Source: Raphanus sativus
Lineage: Eukaryota; Streptophyta; Magnoliopsida; Brassicales; Brassicaceae
Direction: 5' to 3'
Length of the DNA stretch: 64,000 bases
Assembly (NCBI RefSeq): GCF_000801105.2
Contig: NC_079516.1
Location: 47,596,908-47,660,907 of the forward strand
The notes beneath the pieces were generated by a model. It worked only from the letters and a program-made list of their open reading frames with translations. It ran no database searches and was not told the origin of the DNA. The translations under genes and the position numbers were made by a program. Of this stretch, positions 47,082 through 60,112 are shown piece after piece (within the stretch, counting starts at the first letter, position 1; each line of letters opens with the position of its first letter).

Positions 47082-50000
47082 TCAAATTTGTCGTACCTCA
47101 GAATCAGGTTGAACTTCCACAACATGGGATGGGTTGTCGCTGGAGTCATCACTCCTTCTAAACATTCTCTTGATAGCTTCTTCTTTCTCATCCACAAACT
47201 CCACGAAACCAAACACCAATTCCCTTAGCCGCATCGAAGGAGAAGACGACCAAGAAGCGAGCGGCAGCGAACTTGCCCTCTCCATCCGTCTGTACCGCAC
47301 GAACTGACGTATCATCCTGAGAACAAATACCAAAAATGCAGAGACCGTGATTGAAATGCAGACAATGTACAACCCTTTGAAGCTCTTGAGATGGAGCTGG
47401 TTTGTCTCTGGGTTCCAGTCTGTCTTCTCTGCGCAGCTCGTATTGCATAACCATCTCTTCCGAATCTCTTGCATTTTTCTCGTCTCGGCGAGTTTTAAGA
47501 TCGCTGTTGACATGTCTATCGCCAGTGGAGAATCTCTCTTAAACGCCTGTTAAACATAAGAAAACTCTCAACTCTTTTTGCGATTATTTTAGCTCTTCTA
47601 ATTAATAAAAATACTTACAAATCCCCAACCACGGTGCATAAAGGGCTCTCCAACAATCTTGAAACCCGTCCGTTCCGCTAGAAACAGTTCAATGTAAGGG
47701 AGCTCGTCAACAATGGCAGCTACGCCTCCAAAAGCGGTTGGTCCTAGCTTTAGAGCCCTTTCATACTCCTCAGTCGATTCAAGTGGGACCAGCCTAGAGC
47801 GAGCCATGCCAAGACTGTAGGTTAAGTACTCTAAAGTGAACGTCCCAGACTGGTAACCGACAGGCACCTCACTTGCCCGCAAGCTGTCAATGCCGGTAAT
47901 GGCAGAGGGAAGCTGTCGAACTGTGAGGATTGAGGTGAGATTCGCTGTGTAGCTCGCGGTTAGAACCATTAATAGAAAGAGCCATACAATCATCACTAGT
48001 CTCGCTAAATTGCTTATCGTATCTTCCTCTGTTGACAGAACAGGTAGAGAAAATAAATTTAGTCAATTATGCATCAGACAGATCCGGAATGTAACTCTAT
48101 CAAACTTTGCTTGATGGTCCTCAATAAAGATGTATGAGACTACTCACGATTTCTCTTGAAAAGAGTTGAGAAGCTGAACCTGAAAGGACAAACCAGTCTA
48201 GAAATGTCAGAGAAAACTCCAATAATGAACTATCAAGTTCAGTGAATATCACGAGCTGAACTTACAAGATCATTGTGATGAGTTGTCGTCGGGGTGGCCC
48301 TCTGAAATCTTCATTGATCCGATGTTCAAGGATCCAGATGACTATGGCAATACAGAAGAATGAAGCTATAACAACGCACCACAACCCGATGGTGAAGGGT
48401 CTTAGAAAGATCCAAGTGGCATTGTCGTCGTTAGCCGGAATCACCACCACAAGGCCTGTGGACGCATATGGCTGCGAGAAATCTACTAATTTGGACCTGG
48501 TTGGGACTATTGCAATATCCCCAACAGCTGCCTCATATACCTGAAAAACAGAGGAATAAAAACCATTATCCCAGTAAACGTTACATAATGTTCAGTGATC
48601 TCTGAGGTTTTTCGAATCAGTTTTGTACACTTTTTTCATGTGGATACTTACACCATCCGCGACCATTTGAATCATCTGGTTGTAATTAGGACTTGAATGG
48701 CCATCCCCGAATGACTCAAATATGTAAGGAACACTGTATGGGACGAACTTCAATGCTTCAGTGAAGATGTCGATGCATAATCCTTTGATCCGATGGCTAC
48801 TGTTATTTTCCTCGGTCACAAACTCGACAAAGCTCACTCTTTTTGGGATAACAATCTTCAATGGACTGGCGGAATCTGCAATGACCCAACCACGCGGCTT
48901 TTTACGGCCACCACCAGGCCAGGTTATGTTTCCAAGTTTTTCTTCAGAGACAAATCCAAACTTGCTATTTTGTGTATGTCGAGTTTCTGGGGCTACAACC
49001 GAAAAACCTCCATGTTTCGACCAGAAACCCACAGTGTGAACACCGGTTTTGTCTACATTGATGATTTCGTAGTCACAGCCAATGACATTACGACCAGAAC
49101 CAAACTGAACTTGGCCGGCTATACCAGTGAAGTTCACCTGCAGAAGCTTCTCAAGTAGCAGCTTCCCGCTGTTGAAAATTTTGACTCTCTCCAGGTGCAG
49201 TTTAGTTCCTTGTGCTTGAGTTAGCTTCTCGGAGTAAGAGAATGTTATATTGATTCCGTCATTCAGCATTTTCTCGATGCCATATGCAATCATCCACACT
49301 GTATCATAGGCATGAAACGCGTAGGCATTCATCGATCTATTGCTCTTCAGTTTATCTGTGAATTGGTGCATCTTTATAGATTCTGGGATGTGTTGACGAA
49401 GCCCCACTACTCCTTCAAGCCGTTTTAAAGTACTTTTGTCACTCAAAGAAGAATCCAAGGTAACTGCGAGCCAGTCTGTGGCGAGCCACACATATTCATT
49501 GGTCATCATCTGCAGCTTTCGCGCTATACTAAAAAATCTGAGCGAAGGGTCGGGACCAAAATGAAGAATATAGACTCGAGGACCGAGGGACTTGGATTTG
49601 TTCAAAGCATCAGCAACGGACTTTTCATCAGAATGCACTGAGAGCGGCACTTTATAGGAAATTCTGGATCTTTTCTTGTACAGTTCATCATCTAGTGCAG
49701 ACACTCCGTTTCTTCCGAGCTCATCATCTGAGTAAACTGATATCACCTCTTTCCATCCATGAAAACTGATAAGATCCACAAGGGCAGACATTTGGTGGGC
49801 ATCATTAGGTGTAGTCCGGAGAAAGAAGGGAAACTGGAGAGCAGAGAGAGTTGGATCAGTTGCTGCAAATGAGACTAGAGGAAACTGGAGCCCTTTGGCA
49901 ATGTCTGACAATGTGTGAGCGACGGAAGATGAAAGTGGACCGATCATAGCCACCACTTCTTTCTCAAGCACTTCAAAAGCTGCAAAACAATAACCACTCG

Positions 50001-50697
50001 AATTAAGACCAGACCGTTACTGGTAAAGCCAAAGTTATGCTTCCAGTTACATGCATGAAACACAGGTTCCAGTAAGGAACAGCCTGTATTGGGTCTGAGG
50101 TCTATTATGTTCTATGTACTATTAGCATTCGAAACCCAAATATGTACCGATAAAGAACTAAGTCAAATATAACTGTAATATTTTTGATACGTGAGATTAT
50201 CAAACGTCACTTAATGTTGCTCTTCTTTGACTAACTCTATTTGGTCCAGATGTTAGCTCCTACAGTGTATGTAGAAATTTGTGTAAATCGCTTTTTGATA
50301 CATTATAATGAGGAATAATCCGCTTTGTACCAAAACTCTACTCCAAACAAAGGCAAAAAGAAGGTCTACCCCAAATTGGAAAGTATCTAATGGGACCATG
50401 GACACAAAAAAAAGCTAGAAGAAAAGTCATTGTACCTCCGAAGGAGCCATGAAATACATTGCAGGAAGAGTCCTCCATGATTAACCTCAGCTCCGTATCT
50501 TTGAGGACACTTGTGTCAGCGTTCACGTCTGACACAGCCGCCTCGAGAGCTACTTTTGCAGCTCTTCCGATAACCGAATCAAACGTAAAAACAGCACCGA
50601 GGTTCACCACTTGAGGTCTTTGGCAACCCATTGGAACCACCAGAATGACCATAACAAGTGCCGTTATAGCAACAGATGAATCAATGCCGAATCCCAT
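47082..50697 (-). CDS. GLR3.7: Glutamate receptor-like channel, GLR3.7-like
   Basis: Six exons on the minus strand (50697-50436, 49979-48652, 48540-48266, 48179-48148, 48028-47619, 47546-47082) encode 923 residues, against about 921 recalled for Arabidopsis GLR3.7. Order: signal peptide ([15 protein letters not shown]), amino-terminal ligand domain ([20 protein letters not shown] onward), S1, M1 (about 582-601, [16 protein letters not shown]), pore loop after [11 protein letters not shown]3 with [14 protein letters not shown] (about 657-670), S2, M4 ([20 protein letters not shown]) and an Arg/Ser-rich tail. Exon count, the 32-bp microexon and the 410-bp fifth exon equal those of the downstream GLR, so the two arose by tandem duplication. 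The residues before M3 differ (KRNQED here, SQRENT in the neighbour). The last exon may continue past a GAG|GTACGA that resembles a splice donor; I took the first in-frame stop. Confidence 0.92.
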
Positions 50698-51264
50698 GGA
50701 GACAATGCAATCAAACTAAGGAACAGTTCAGCTTAGTTTTGTGTTTAAACTAGAACCATATCTACTGATCCAATGGCTTCTTCAGCGTTAAGGATGAGAA
50801 GCACAGAGACCAATCCACCTACCTAGTGAAGAACCAGAGAGAGAGAGAGAAAAAAAAAAGAATCAAAGTAAGGTTTCGAATATTAAACTGAATCAAGATC
50901 TAAGCGAGGATAAGCAATCAAAACGATGGAGTCAAGTTGAGAAATTAACTAAGAAAAAGTGTGAAAAACCTGGAAGAAGAGTGTTTACCAATTAAATCAA
51001 AGATGAGAAGCAAGCTAAATAAACAGAGACGGTAAAGAAGTAAGAATAAAAAAGACAGAGCTTTTACCCGACAAGAATCAGTTCAGCAGTGAGGAGTTAT
51101 CTTCGCTCTATCAGCAAGCTTGAGATTCTCTGGGGAATATACGCAAACACTTTGCAGGCAAAAGCTGGAAAAAAGTGGAAATTTTACGACAAAGCAACGA
51201 ATTACTTAGCAGGAAATGTCCAAAAATATGATTGGACCAGAGAAATTTGGGGAGAAAAACAGAC
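50698..51264. other. GLR3.7 upstream/leader region
   Basis: Probably the 5' UTR and promoter of the minus-strand GLR3.7-like gene. A (GA)n tract lies near 50831-50845. No ORF of note. Confidence 0.5.
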
Positions 51265-51272
51265 CTTGTGAC

Positions 51273-51906
51273 TAGGGATGGCAATCAAGGATCTGGACCG
51301 CGGGCCTGGCCCGTAAAGACTTGCTGCGGGACGGGATTGGGTCTACATTTGATAAACCCGCAAAATTGCGGGCCTCGCGGGACGGGCTCAAAGCGGGACG
51401 GGTTCAAAGCGGGATGGGCTCAAAGCGGGACGGGCCGAAAGCGGGATGGGTTAAACCGCGGGATTTTGAAGCTTTCTGAGAGAGAGAGAGAGAGAAAGAG
51501 AGAGAGATAGAGCTCCGTTGATGGTGGTTTCAGGGTCGATGATGCTTCCGGTCTCCCAAACATCTCTGATCTGTACTGGTGGAGATTCTTCAAGCCATCA
51601 TAAATGATAATAAAAACATTTGTTTTGTATAAGATTAATGTATTGATCTTGTAAGATTATGCTCGATCATGTGTAAGCTCAAACTCAATTATTGTCTATG
51701 TTTGTTTGTGCATGTAGAAACAAGCAATGTAATATTCAATATCCCGCGGGACGGCCCGCAAAGGCCTACATATTTCGCGGTACGGGATTGGACAGCTAGT
51801 TTGAAGACCGCATCCCGCGCGGGACAGGCCCGCCGTGTACCGCCAGAAACCGAACCCGCAGCGGTTCGGGACGGGATGGGATGGGAGAGCCCAATTGCCA
51901 TCTCTA
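51273..51906. mobile_element. GC-rich hAT-like non-autonomous transposon
   Basis: Inverted ends TAGGGATGGCAAT (left) and ATTGCCATCTCTA (right, one mismatch) are flanked by an exact 8-bp duplication, CTTGTGAC, at 51265-51272 and 51907-51914. Length is 634 bp. The arms are strikingly GC-rich for this window, with tandem CGGGACGGG(C/T)TCAAAG units at about 51378-51460 and a (GA)n tract at 51477-51508. There is no transposase. It lies between the promoter regions of the GLR3.7-like and AXR1-like genes. Confidence 0.9.
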
Positions 51907-51914
51907 CTTGTGAC

Positions 51915-52904
51915 TGAAGGAGCTTCTTGTTCTATCCGTAGTGTACAGTCAACGCAGCCGTTTGTAAGTCGTGGGCCCCATTTCTGTAGGCCCACATCTA
52001 ACGGCCCATTTGTTACTCTTTAATTAAGATTATCCTCCATAGAAAAATCTGATTGACATGTGTTAATCATTCTGTTCTTACAATATTGGTCTTAAGCTAT
52101 TTTGATCAATGTCTCAACTCAAGTGTTGATATATCCCTCAATAATTTTATTTTGTGCTAATATTTTTTTTTCCTAATTAGGCAGATAAGATGTCACTTGG
52201 CGAGGCAAAAAAAAATGCAATGGGAATTCCATAAAACTCTTTTGACTTAAAAATATCGAAGTAAAATAAATCATTGTTACAATTGATGAGATTTTTATCA
52301 TTCCAATAATTTTTAATTTGAGGTGTATTATTTGCCTACCTGCCAATTATTTCAACAAACAGTACCATTAAAATAAATGCTAAAGAGATTTTTAATTATT
52401 TTTGAACCTAAATTTTTATGATGTGTTCCATGTAAATTGGACACAACACAACTACACATGGTGGTTTTGCAATTAGTGAAACATCTTTATTTAAAAATAT
52501 ATATAAAAGTATGATTGTATATCACAGATTTTTTAATTTATATGTCATATATTTATGATTTGTGAATAATTTTTTTTTTTTTTTTTTTTTTGAATTGAAT
52601 GTTAAATTTAATTCAAAAGAAAAAGACCTTTGTACATCAAGTGTAACCTCATCCAAATTTTAAAACAAGCTTAAAACTTCAAACAGAACAACTTTTTAAC
52701 TATCTAAATGTATTGTTATTTTAATAAATTCCTCTAAATGTATTGTTATTTTTTGAACAAAATTTTAATAAATTCCTCTAAATATTGTTATCTATCAGAA
52801 TTAAGAAAAGAGGCAACTTGGCAAAGGATTCTCATAAAGCCCCAACCTTTTTTTCTTTTCTCCCTACCACCTCTTTGCCTCTCTCTCTCTACTGAAGAAC
52901 CTTG
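51915..52904. other. Upstream region of the AXR1-like gene
   Basis: AT-rich, with a T-run at about 52568-52591 and a short direct repeat (CTCTAAATGTATTGTTATTTT near 52700-52755). A CT-rich leader at 52850-52895 precedes the ATG. No gene was seen. Confidence 0.5.
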
Positions 52905-55900
52905 ATGGAAAGAGACGAGCAAGAAGCAACAATGTCCGAGCCCACGAAAACCAAGTACGATCGTCAACTCAGGTAACCCTCCTCTAACCCCTTCCTTGAC
53001 TTCTCCTCCTCCAATCGTTCAAAGTCTTCATCTTTCCCCCTCCTAATCGCAGGATTTGGGGAGAAGTAGGTCAAGCGGCTCTGGAAAGCGCGAGCATATG
53101 TTTGCTCAACTGTGGCCCTACCGGCTCCGAAGCCCTCAAGAATCTCGTTCTCGGTGGGATCGGAAGCATCACCCTCGTCGACGGATCCAAAGTTGAAATT
53201 GGAGACCTTGGCAACAACTTTATGGGTAGTTAATTACTCCATTCTCTTCTCTCTCTTACAAAGCAATGTGTATTTGATGATTGTGTTTATGTTTTTACAA
53301 AGTGGATAAGAATAGTGTTGGTGAGTCCAAAGCCAAGACTGTCTGTGCATTTCTTCAAGAGCTTAACGATGCTGTGAAGGCCAACTTTGTTGAGGATAAT
53401 CCAGACTCTTTGATACTCTCTGACCCGTCTTTCTTCTCCCAGTTCACTCTCGTTATCGCCACTCAGGTAACGAAAGAAAAGAGGTGTTCTTGCTCCTTAA
53501 GCATGTTTAACCTTCTCTTCCAAGAAAGTTTGTTGCAGTTTTTTTAGACTGCAAATGTTGTTAGTTTTTGATGGTCCATTGAATCCTTAGGGGTCTCTCA
53601 GATTGAGAGTCTGAATTTTAAATCAAAGAGCCGCATTTATATCATCCTTTGGTTCTATTAGACCCCATTGCATGAAAGTTTCAGTTTCAATAAGCCACAG
53701 AACTTATCTTTAGGATCAGTACGCATGATAGTTTCTACCTCTAGTTTTTGTTAAACAGATTTCCTTATTAGTTAACCCCACGTGTTGAATGTAGCTAGTG
53801 GAAGATTCAATGGTGAAACTAGATAGAATCTGCCGTGAAGCAAATGTCATGCTGGTTTTTGCTCGCTCCTATGGCCTTACTGGTCTTGTTCGTATCAGTG
53901 TCAAGGTAAGATTATGTGTCTAACCCAACTCTATTTTATAAAAAAACTATCTATTACTCTCTTGTGTTGCTAAGTCGTGTCTTTACTCGCCTATTCAGGA
54001 GCACACCATTATCGATTCAAAGCCTGATCATTTTCTTGATGATCTCCGCTTGAATAATCCCTGGCCTGAACTCAAGAGGTACACTGCTTCCATCTACTCG
54101 GTCATTATCTTGTTTTGGCATCCTTTTAACCTTGTGAGTTGATGAGTACGTAATCGTGTTACTCGAAATGTGATGTGTGACCGGCAGGTTTGTGGAGACC
54201 ATTGATCTAAAAACACCAGATCCCATCGCTCATAAGCACATTCCTTACGTGGTCATTCTTGTCAAGATGGCTGATGAATGGGCTAAAACCCATAGCAACA
54301 ACCTTCCCTCGACCAGGGAAGAGAAAAAGGAGTTTAAGGTATTCAGCAAACAGCTATCTGTCTTGTGAGTCCCTGTTCTAATCTATATTCCTTTTTCCCT
54401 TTTAAATCTTAGGATTTAGTCAAGTCCAAGATGGTATCGATGGATGAAGATAACTACAAAGAAGCTGTTGAAGCCACTTTCAAAGTTTTTGCTCCTCGAG
54501 GAATCAGTGAGTATACATCTTCCGTTTCTTTACAATATATGTTTGGATATAATGAAACTGGTTCAGTGTTTTGACAACACCAAGAAGAACCATAATGCAT
54601 ATTCATAATATATGAAAAAAGGTTACCAAGTCCGATTTCAATATAACCAAACCTGTTTTTTTTTTTTAAGAAAAAATAACCAAACCTGTTTTATTTTATT
54701 TTTTTCAGGCAAAGAGATTGAAGAAATTATTAATGATAGTTATGCTGAAGTTGGCTCAAACTCCTCAGCTTTTTGGGTAATGGTAGCAGCTCTCAAGGTT
54801 GGTAACTTGAAAATAGTTGAGAACGTGTGTTGGGATTTTACTTTATTAGATTTATTACCTATTTGCTTGTATACGTCACCTGCAGGAGTTCATTTCAAAT
54901 GAAGGTGATGGGGAGGCACCACTGGAAGGTTCCATGCCCGATATGACATCTTCCACAGAGTTAGTTCTCATGTTCTTCCGTTTCAGGGGAGGGCTGATAT
55001 TAATCCCTAACCTTTTATCAAATTAATATATAAGCTGTATTTATCTTTTGCAGACACTACATCAATTTGCAGAAAATCTACCAAACAAAAGCTGAAGCTG
55101 ATTGCCTATCCATGGAGCAAAGAGTGAAACACATTCTAGCTAAAGTTGGTCGAGATCCAAGTAGTATCTCAAAACAAACTATCAAGAGCTTCTGCAAGAA
55201 TGCAAGAAAACTTAAGGTGAAACTTCTTGTACTATTGTATGATTAAAACCGATTGAATAAGAGTAAAAAAAGCATTGGGATATGAAACTTGTAGGTATGC
55301 AGATATCGTATGATAGAGGATGAGTTCAGCAATCCTTCTGCAACAGAACTACATAAGTGTTTGGCTAGTGAGGATTACAGGTGCGAATATCTTTGTCGAA
55401 ATTGATATTTTCCATATGACCACAGACACTGTGATAGTTAATAGTACTGGAGGAGTATGCTTGTTGTTAGCTCTGGAGGCTCTTACCGCTTTTTGTGTGT
55501 GTTTACCTCTCGCAGTAGCGCAATTGGATTTTATATTCTTCTCAGAGCTGTTGATAGTTTTGCTGCGACGTATAAGAAGTTTCCTGGACAGTTTGATGGG
55601 TAAGAGTTGGATTTTTTGTATCCTGAGCAAATTTGGCGTTGTCAAGCTATTTATTATTAACATATCGAGTTTACAGTGGAGATACAGAAGAGGACGCATC
55701 TCGGTTAAGAACTACTGCGCTGAGTCTTATTAGCGAAATGGGTTGTGACGGCTATGAACTTCCGGAAGCGCTTTGCAATGAGATGTGCAGATTTGGCGCT
55801 GCAGAGCTTCACGTGGTTGCTGCTTTCGTTGGAGGAATCGCATCTCAAGAAGTAATCAAGGTTCGTTTTTATATCCCTGCTGCCTCCTCTCAAAATTGTG

Positions 55901-56028
55901 TGATTTTGAAGCTAGGCGTCTTACCTTTTTCAAATGTTTTGCAGCTCATTACGAAGCAGTTTGTTCCAATGTTGGGAACTTTCGTTTTCAACGGGATTGA
56001 TCACAACTCTCAGTCATTGACGTTATAG
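52905..56028 (+). CDS. AXL: AXR1-like subunit of the RUB/NEDD8-activating enzyme
   Basis: Fourteen exons encode 534 residues: 52905-52972, 53053-53225, 53303-53466, 53795-53905, 53999-54078, 54188-54338, 54413-54506, 54709-54797, 54886-54959, 55054-55216, 55295-55380, 55516-55599, 55677-55860, 55945-56028. AXR1 has about 540. The start is [20 protein letters not shown], followed by the ThiF/E1-like fold ([20 protein letters not shown] and [16 protein letters not shown]). The C-terminal part includes [20 protein letters not shown]. This is the catalytic-cysteine-lacking half of the E1, which pairs with ECR1 to adenylate RUB and so supports cullin-RING ligases and auxin response. The adjacent GLR3.7 gene makes it the counterpart of At2g32410 (AXL), a partly redundant AXR1 paralogue. 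MSEP at 52932 is an alternative start. All phases close; it looks intact. Confidence 0.93.
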
Positions 56029-56639
56029 AAGATTCTTAGAGACACTGGTGGCGGTGGCTACTGACAACTCCAACTCTACTTTCTCATTCTCAACTCGAGT
56101 TGAAAAAAGTACTTTTAAATACAGTTTGGAGTTTTCATTTCTGTCATTGCATCAGACTGATTACATCTTATTTCTAGAACCATATAACAGTTTGGAATTC
56201 CTGATGAAATGTATCTTCTGATTCTTGAGCCGCGGTTTCAAAACCGAAGAGCTAGTGTTACATATTACTTATTAGCCTTGTTTCTTACTATCGTCTCAAG
56301 ATAAGGTTGCTAACTTAAACAAAGTACAGAGGCCTACAAAAGAATAACACAACAAACATCTGAAGAGACTTGTTTAGTGATTGATGGCAAAAAGAACACA
56401 GATGTAACAGCAACAGATTAAGCCACACGGTTGAGATGAGTTACTCGGCTGAGTGTCTCTTTGAGGGATTATAAACGTTGAACTCTCCAAAGTCTCTTCG
56501 GCCACTGGTAACAAAACAATCAAACCCAACCCTTGTAAAGAACAAGGTCCACACAAATTTGCTTTAGTTTTGACACCAAAGTTGTCTGTCATAAAGCATC
56601 CAAACATTAAACCCCCCCCCCCCCCCCAAGGGAGTGAAG
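56029..56639. other. AXL 3' region and pseudogene downstream flank
   Basis: The 3' UTR of the AXR1-like gene gives way to the downstream side of the minus-strand pseudogene. A run of 16 C lies at 56612-56627, a length prone to sequencing error. No intact frame was supported. Confidence 0.5.
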
Positions 56640-58535
56640 GCAACTGTCGGTAAGTATTGCGATGTAAACCCCCAAAGTTGTGTATCCACCTTTGGCAGAA
56701 ATCCCTTGCACCATCCTCTCCATGTTCCCTTAAGAGATACTCCACAACCTGTTTCCCGTGCGGTCCATGTCCTAGCAAGGGGAGTTTCGAGTTCTGTTGC
56801 TGCGATGTATTTCCATTACACTTAGTATCATTTAGCTCTAAAGCTCCATCTCCTCCACTATCATCTGCAACTATCCTACTTTCTTCATTTTTGTCTTTCT
56901 CAGAATCTCCAAGAGCTTCCTCGCCATGTTCTTCAACTGAACAAGATTTTAAAAAAAAACTGTTTGCATCATCAGTACATATATCATTATGCATAGCCTT
57001 TATCACCTAAACAGGTTTTGAAGAAACCATGACAACATTATATATATATATATATATATATATCATATGATACTGGTTGCTACTGGTTTCTTGTTTGCCC
57101 ATATGAGCAACCTCTGCAGAATATTTGAGAGAGACACCTTTCTTTCTTTCTTTCGAGTTTGCGTCTCTCGTGAGGGCTCAACCCAATGAGCAGAGCTCTC
57201 TCCAAATCTTCTTCAGATATGTCCCGTCCACCTTAATAACTCTTTACAGTCTACATTCCGCATCCAAACACACAAACATATAAGAATGTTTGGTCTTATA
57301 TCAATCGCTTGAAAGGATAAGAATGATGATTCTTGCCTGCAACAATTCCTCATGGCGACTAGATGGCATTCTATTCCCATGTCTCAAGAGCGCCATTGCT
57401 GCTGTTCTAAGATGTAACGGAGAGACACCAGCATCCTCAACGTTATTACCCCTTGATTCATCACACTCCAACAGAAGATGCTGCCCTTGTGCTTCTTTTG
57501 AATCAAGTACTCTACGAACAAAAAGAGGAATGCCAAACTCTATAGCGACTTGTCTCTTGTACCTCTCTGCAGCAGCATGCGCAACTTTCATGACAGCCCA
57601 CACAGATTAGAACTATATCATGAGACCTGTGACTTTTTAAATGCTCTGGAAAATGAAACTCTATAGCAAGAAGGTATTATCCCGTAATGCAGATAGTGAT
57701 TCCCTTCTCCACATCCAACACATGTTCTTCTTGGTCTGAATGTAAAAGCCATTCCCTTCATCTTCTGGACGACGTCCTTTAGGTTCGAACAAAATCATTA
57801 TCGCAGGTGCTTCTTCTTGAACTAGCTTCGCAAGACCACGGTTCAGATACCTGTAATGTAACAACAAAGTTATAACAAGAGGTGTGTCTTGAATCAAAAT
57901 ACAACAATAGCTCATCGTTTACCACTCAAGCTTTCTTCTATCGCAGTAGCATAGCAACCGTCCTATCATTTGCGTTTATTCTGTAGTTGTGATAAACAGG
58001 AGCCTTGCAAGAAAACTTCTTGGCAAAAAAGATCTCTCGATGACTTCCGAGTGGACACCAAAGTTTTTCTTATGACCATTTTGCTTGAGACCAGAGTGGA
58101 CACCGAGTTTTGTCTTGAAGTTTATCAAAAGGGAATAGTTGAAGACAGAAACTGGACATAACATTTCTCAAGAACTAGTGGTAAAAAGAGCATCCAGTTT
58201 AGCTAACTTGTCCCTAGTCATTTGATAAACATCATCCAAATGACTACAAACAACAGAAGATGGAGACGACTGAATTGAGAAACTCAAGCTTGGTGAAGAC
58301 TCTGTAGCCAAATCAGCTTGAGCTATCGAATCATACACTTCATCAGTTGTTGTAGGCTGCTTACAGGCAAGAGCAACAATAGCTTGCGTCTGAGAGTACA
58401 TATCGCGTGCTTTCATCATGAATTTTTTGGTTTCTTTGGTGTACAACTGGAAACAGATCATGTTTGATCGTTTAATAGCCTCGAGAAGATAATGGAACTT
58501 CTCATCCGGGGTAGATGAATCTTCTGATACATTAA
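56640..58535 (-). pseudogene. Truncated RNase H-fold/HRDC 3'-5' exonuclease relic (At2g32415-like)
   Basis: Read on the minus strand, the pieces follow the C-terminal half of an HRDC-containing exonuclease in order but not in one frame. They are DEKFHYLLEAIKRSNMICFQ (58520-58450), AIVALACKQPTTTDEVYDSI (58360-58290), SVFNYSLLINFKTKLGVHS (about 58155-58090), LVQEEAPAIMILFEPKG (about 57830-57775), AHAAAERYKRQVAIEFGIPL (57580-57520), GRDISEEDLERALLIGLSPH (57230-57165) and LLGHGPHGKQVVEYLLREHG (about 56785-56725). Damage includes a TGA at about 58168, frameshifts near 58010, 57720 and 57650, an in-frame TAA at 57233-57235 and another shift near 57135. The N-terminal exonuclease domain is absent upstream. 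The relic follows AXL as At2g32415 does in Arabidopsis. Identification is from recalled family sequence. Confidence 0.75.
57039..57063. repeat. (TA)12 microsatellite
   Basis: An uninterrupted TA run inside the pseudogene region, between its last two recognisable pieces and probably within a former intron. Confidence 0.95.
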
Positions 58536-58858
58536 TATTTTAGAATATGGTTCGTTATAATCATGTTATGTAGTTGACATTATCTCCATACATTATTGAA
58601 GTTTAGTGTTAAGCTCTCTTTACAAATTGAAGTGGACATCTCATGGAACATCACTAGTGATTAAAAGTAATATCCGATCCTATTGGGTCCAAAATAAATA
58701 AATAAGCGTGTCTGAATACCAAATGCTAAATTTTAATTATCAGCTTTATTACTACAAAAAGGAAAAATAAATGAAAGAAAGACAAATAAAAAGGGTATTT
58801 ACCTGATTTAATGTAGTTGAATAGTGTCTTTAATACTTATTTATTATTCAGTTGTGAA
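58536..58858. other. Spacer between pseudogene and Helitron
   Basis: AT-rich, about 320 bp. The missing exonuclease domain is not found here. Confidence 0.5.
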
Positions 58859-60112
58859 TCTATATTATTAAAAGAGAAGTACACTTTAAAAATGATCCTT
58901 AGTTTTTCAAGTTATTTACAATGGCATGCCACTGAGAATATTAATTAAACTTCCTATAAAAATGTTTGTCTTAACCAGTTTATTAAATGTGTCTTTATCA
59001 CTCTGTTTATTTATAGATAGTTTCTATTTTAATGTTTGTCTTTTTGAATTTAGTTAATGTGTTGTCCTAAAACAAAATTTAACTTCTCTTGTATTAAATA
59101 AATTCCAAAATTATATATTTGTTATCATAAAAAAAAATCTAGGATATTAATTTTGAAATTATTTATTGTAGTAAAATAAAATTTAACTTCCATTCTCTAT
59201 TAAAATAATTTCAAGTTTAAATTGAATTTCCCTTTTCATCTAAATCAATGTTTATTCACCTCACATAGAGCTAGGTCTCAATAAGTCTAAAAAATTATCG
59301 TATGAATAAATTATCTATGTTTTCTTTCCAGTAAAATCTGTTTAACTGAACTTGCAGAGTACTCAATATTAAATATAAGATTAAGTAAATAGTTAAGAAT
59401 GAGGCAATTGCCTATATTCTTGCTAACTACAATATTTTTAGGAAACAATTGATTTGCTTTATAAATGTTATGGACATTTATTAATTAACTATGTGTAACT
59501 AGACATGCAAACAATATACTTTGAAACAGAATGAAAAATAAACCAATTATTTCAAAAAAGATTTAATTACTCCATACCTTGATTCGTAAAGAAAAAACAT
59601 CAGATTCACAAAGATAAAACATTAGACCCTCGATTAATGAGTTTTGAAATCGTCATCGCCATGGGAGAACACCGAAAGTCGGGATATTTCTTTTTTTCAT
59701 TCTTCACAATTTTTTTCTAAACACCGAACGGTTACAAAACAAAATTGTCGGTTAGAATAAGAGAGGAGAGTCATGAGCCACTAGACCAACTTAATTTGAC
59801 CTAAAACACTATGGCCCTAACAAAAAATATAATAACAATGAGCCAATTTTGATTTATATATGACTCAAAGTCATTTATTTCAACCTATTTTAAATTAACT
59901 AAATTGATTTATATATTTCATATATAATCTATCATTGTTCACTTTAAGCTTTCTTTATAATAAAAAAAAAGTTCACACATTTGATTGTTTTTTAAAAATT
60001 CAAAAAGAACTCAATGTATCACAAGTAACTATTAACAAATACATCATTTAGTGTAAATCAAAAATTAAAAAATTAAATAAACACCCGTCCGGCCGGACGG
60101 GTCATGGTCTAG
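58859..60112 (+). mobile_element. Non-autonomous Helitron, 1254 bp
   Basis: The 5' end TCTATATTATTAAAAGAGAA is preceded by A (58858) and is typical of Brassicaceae Helitrons. The 3' end has the perfect palindrome CCCGTCCGGCCGGACGGG (60084-60101), seven bases, CTAG (60109-60112) and host T. Insertion is therefore between A and T without target duplication, as expected for rolling-circle elements. There is no Rep/helicase coding; the interior is AT-rich. Confidence 0.9.

Noticed and set aside
56612..56627. Poly-C run as a telomere-like or regulatory tract
   Set aside because: A simple homopolymer of 16 C next to the pseudogene; most likely replication slippage or sequencing error.
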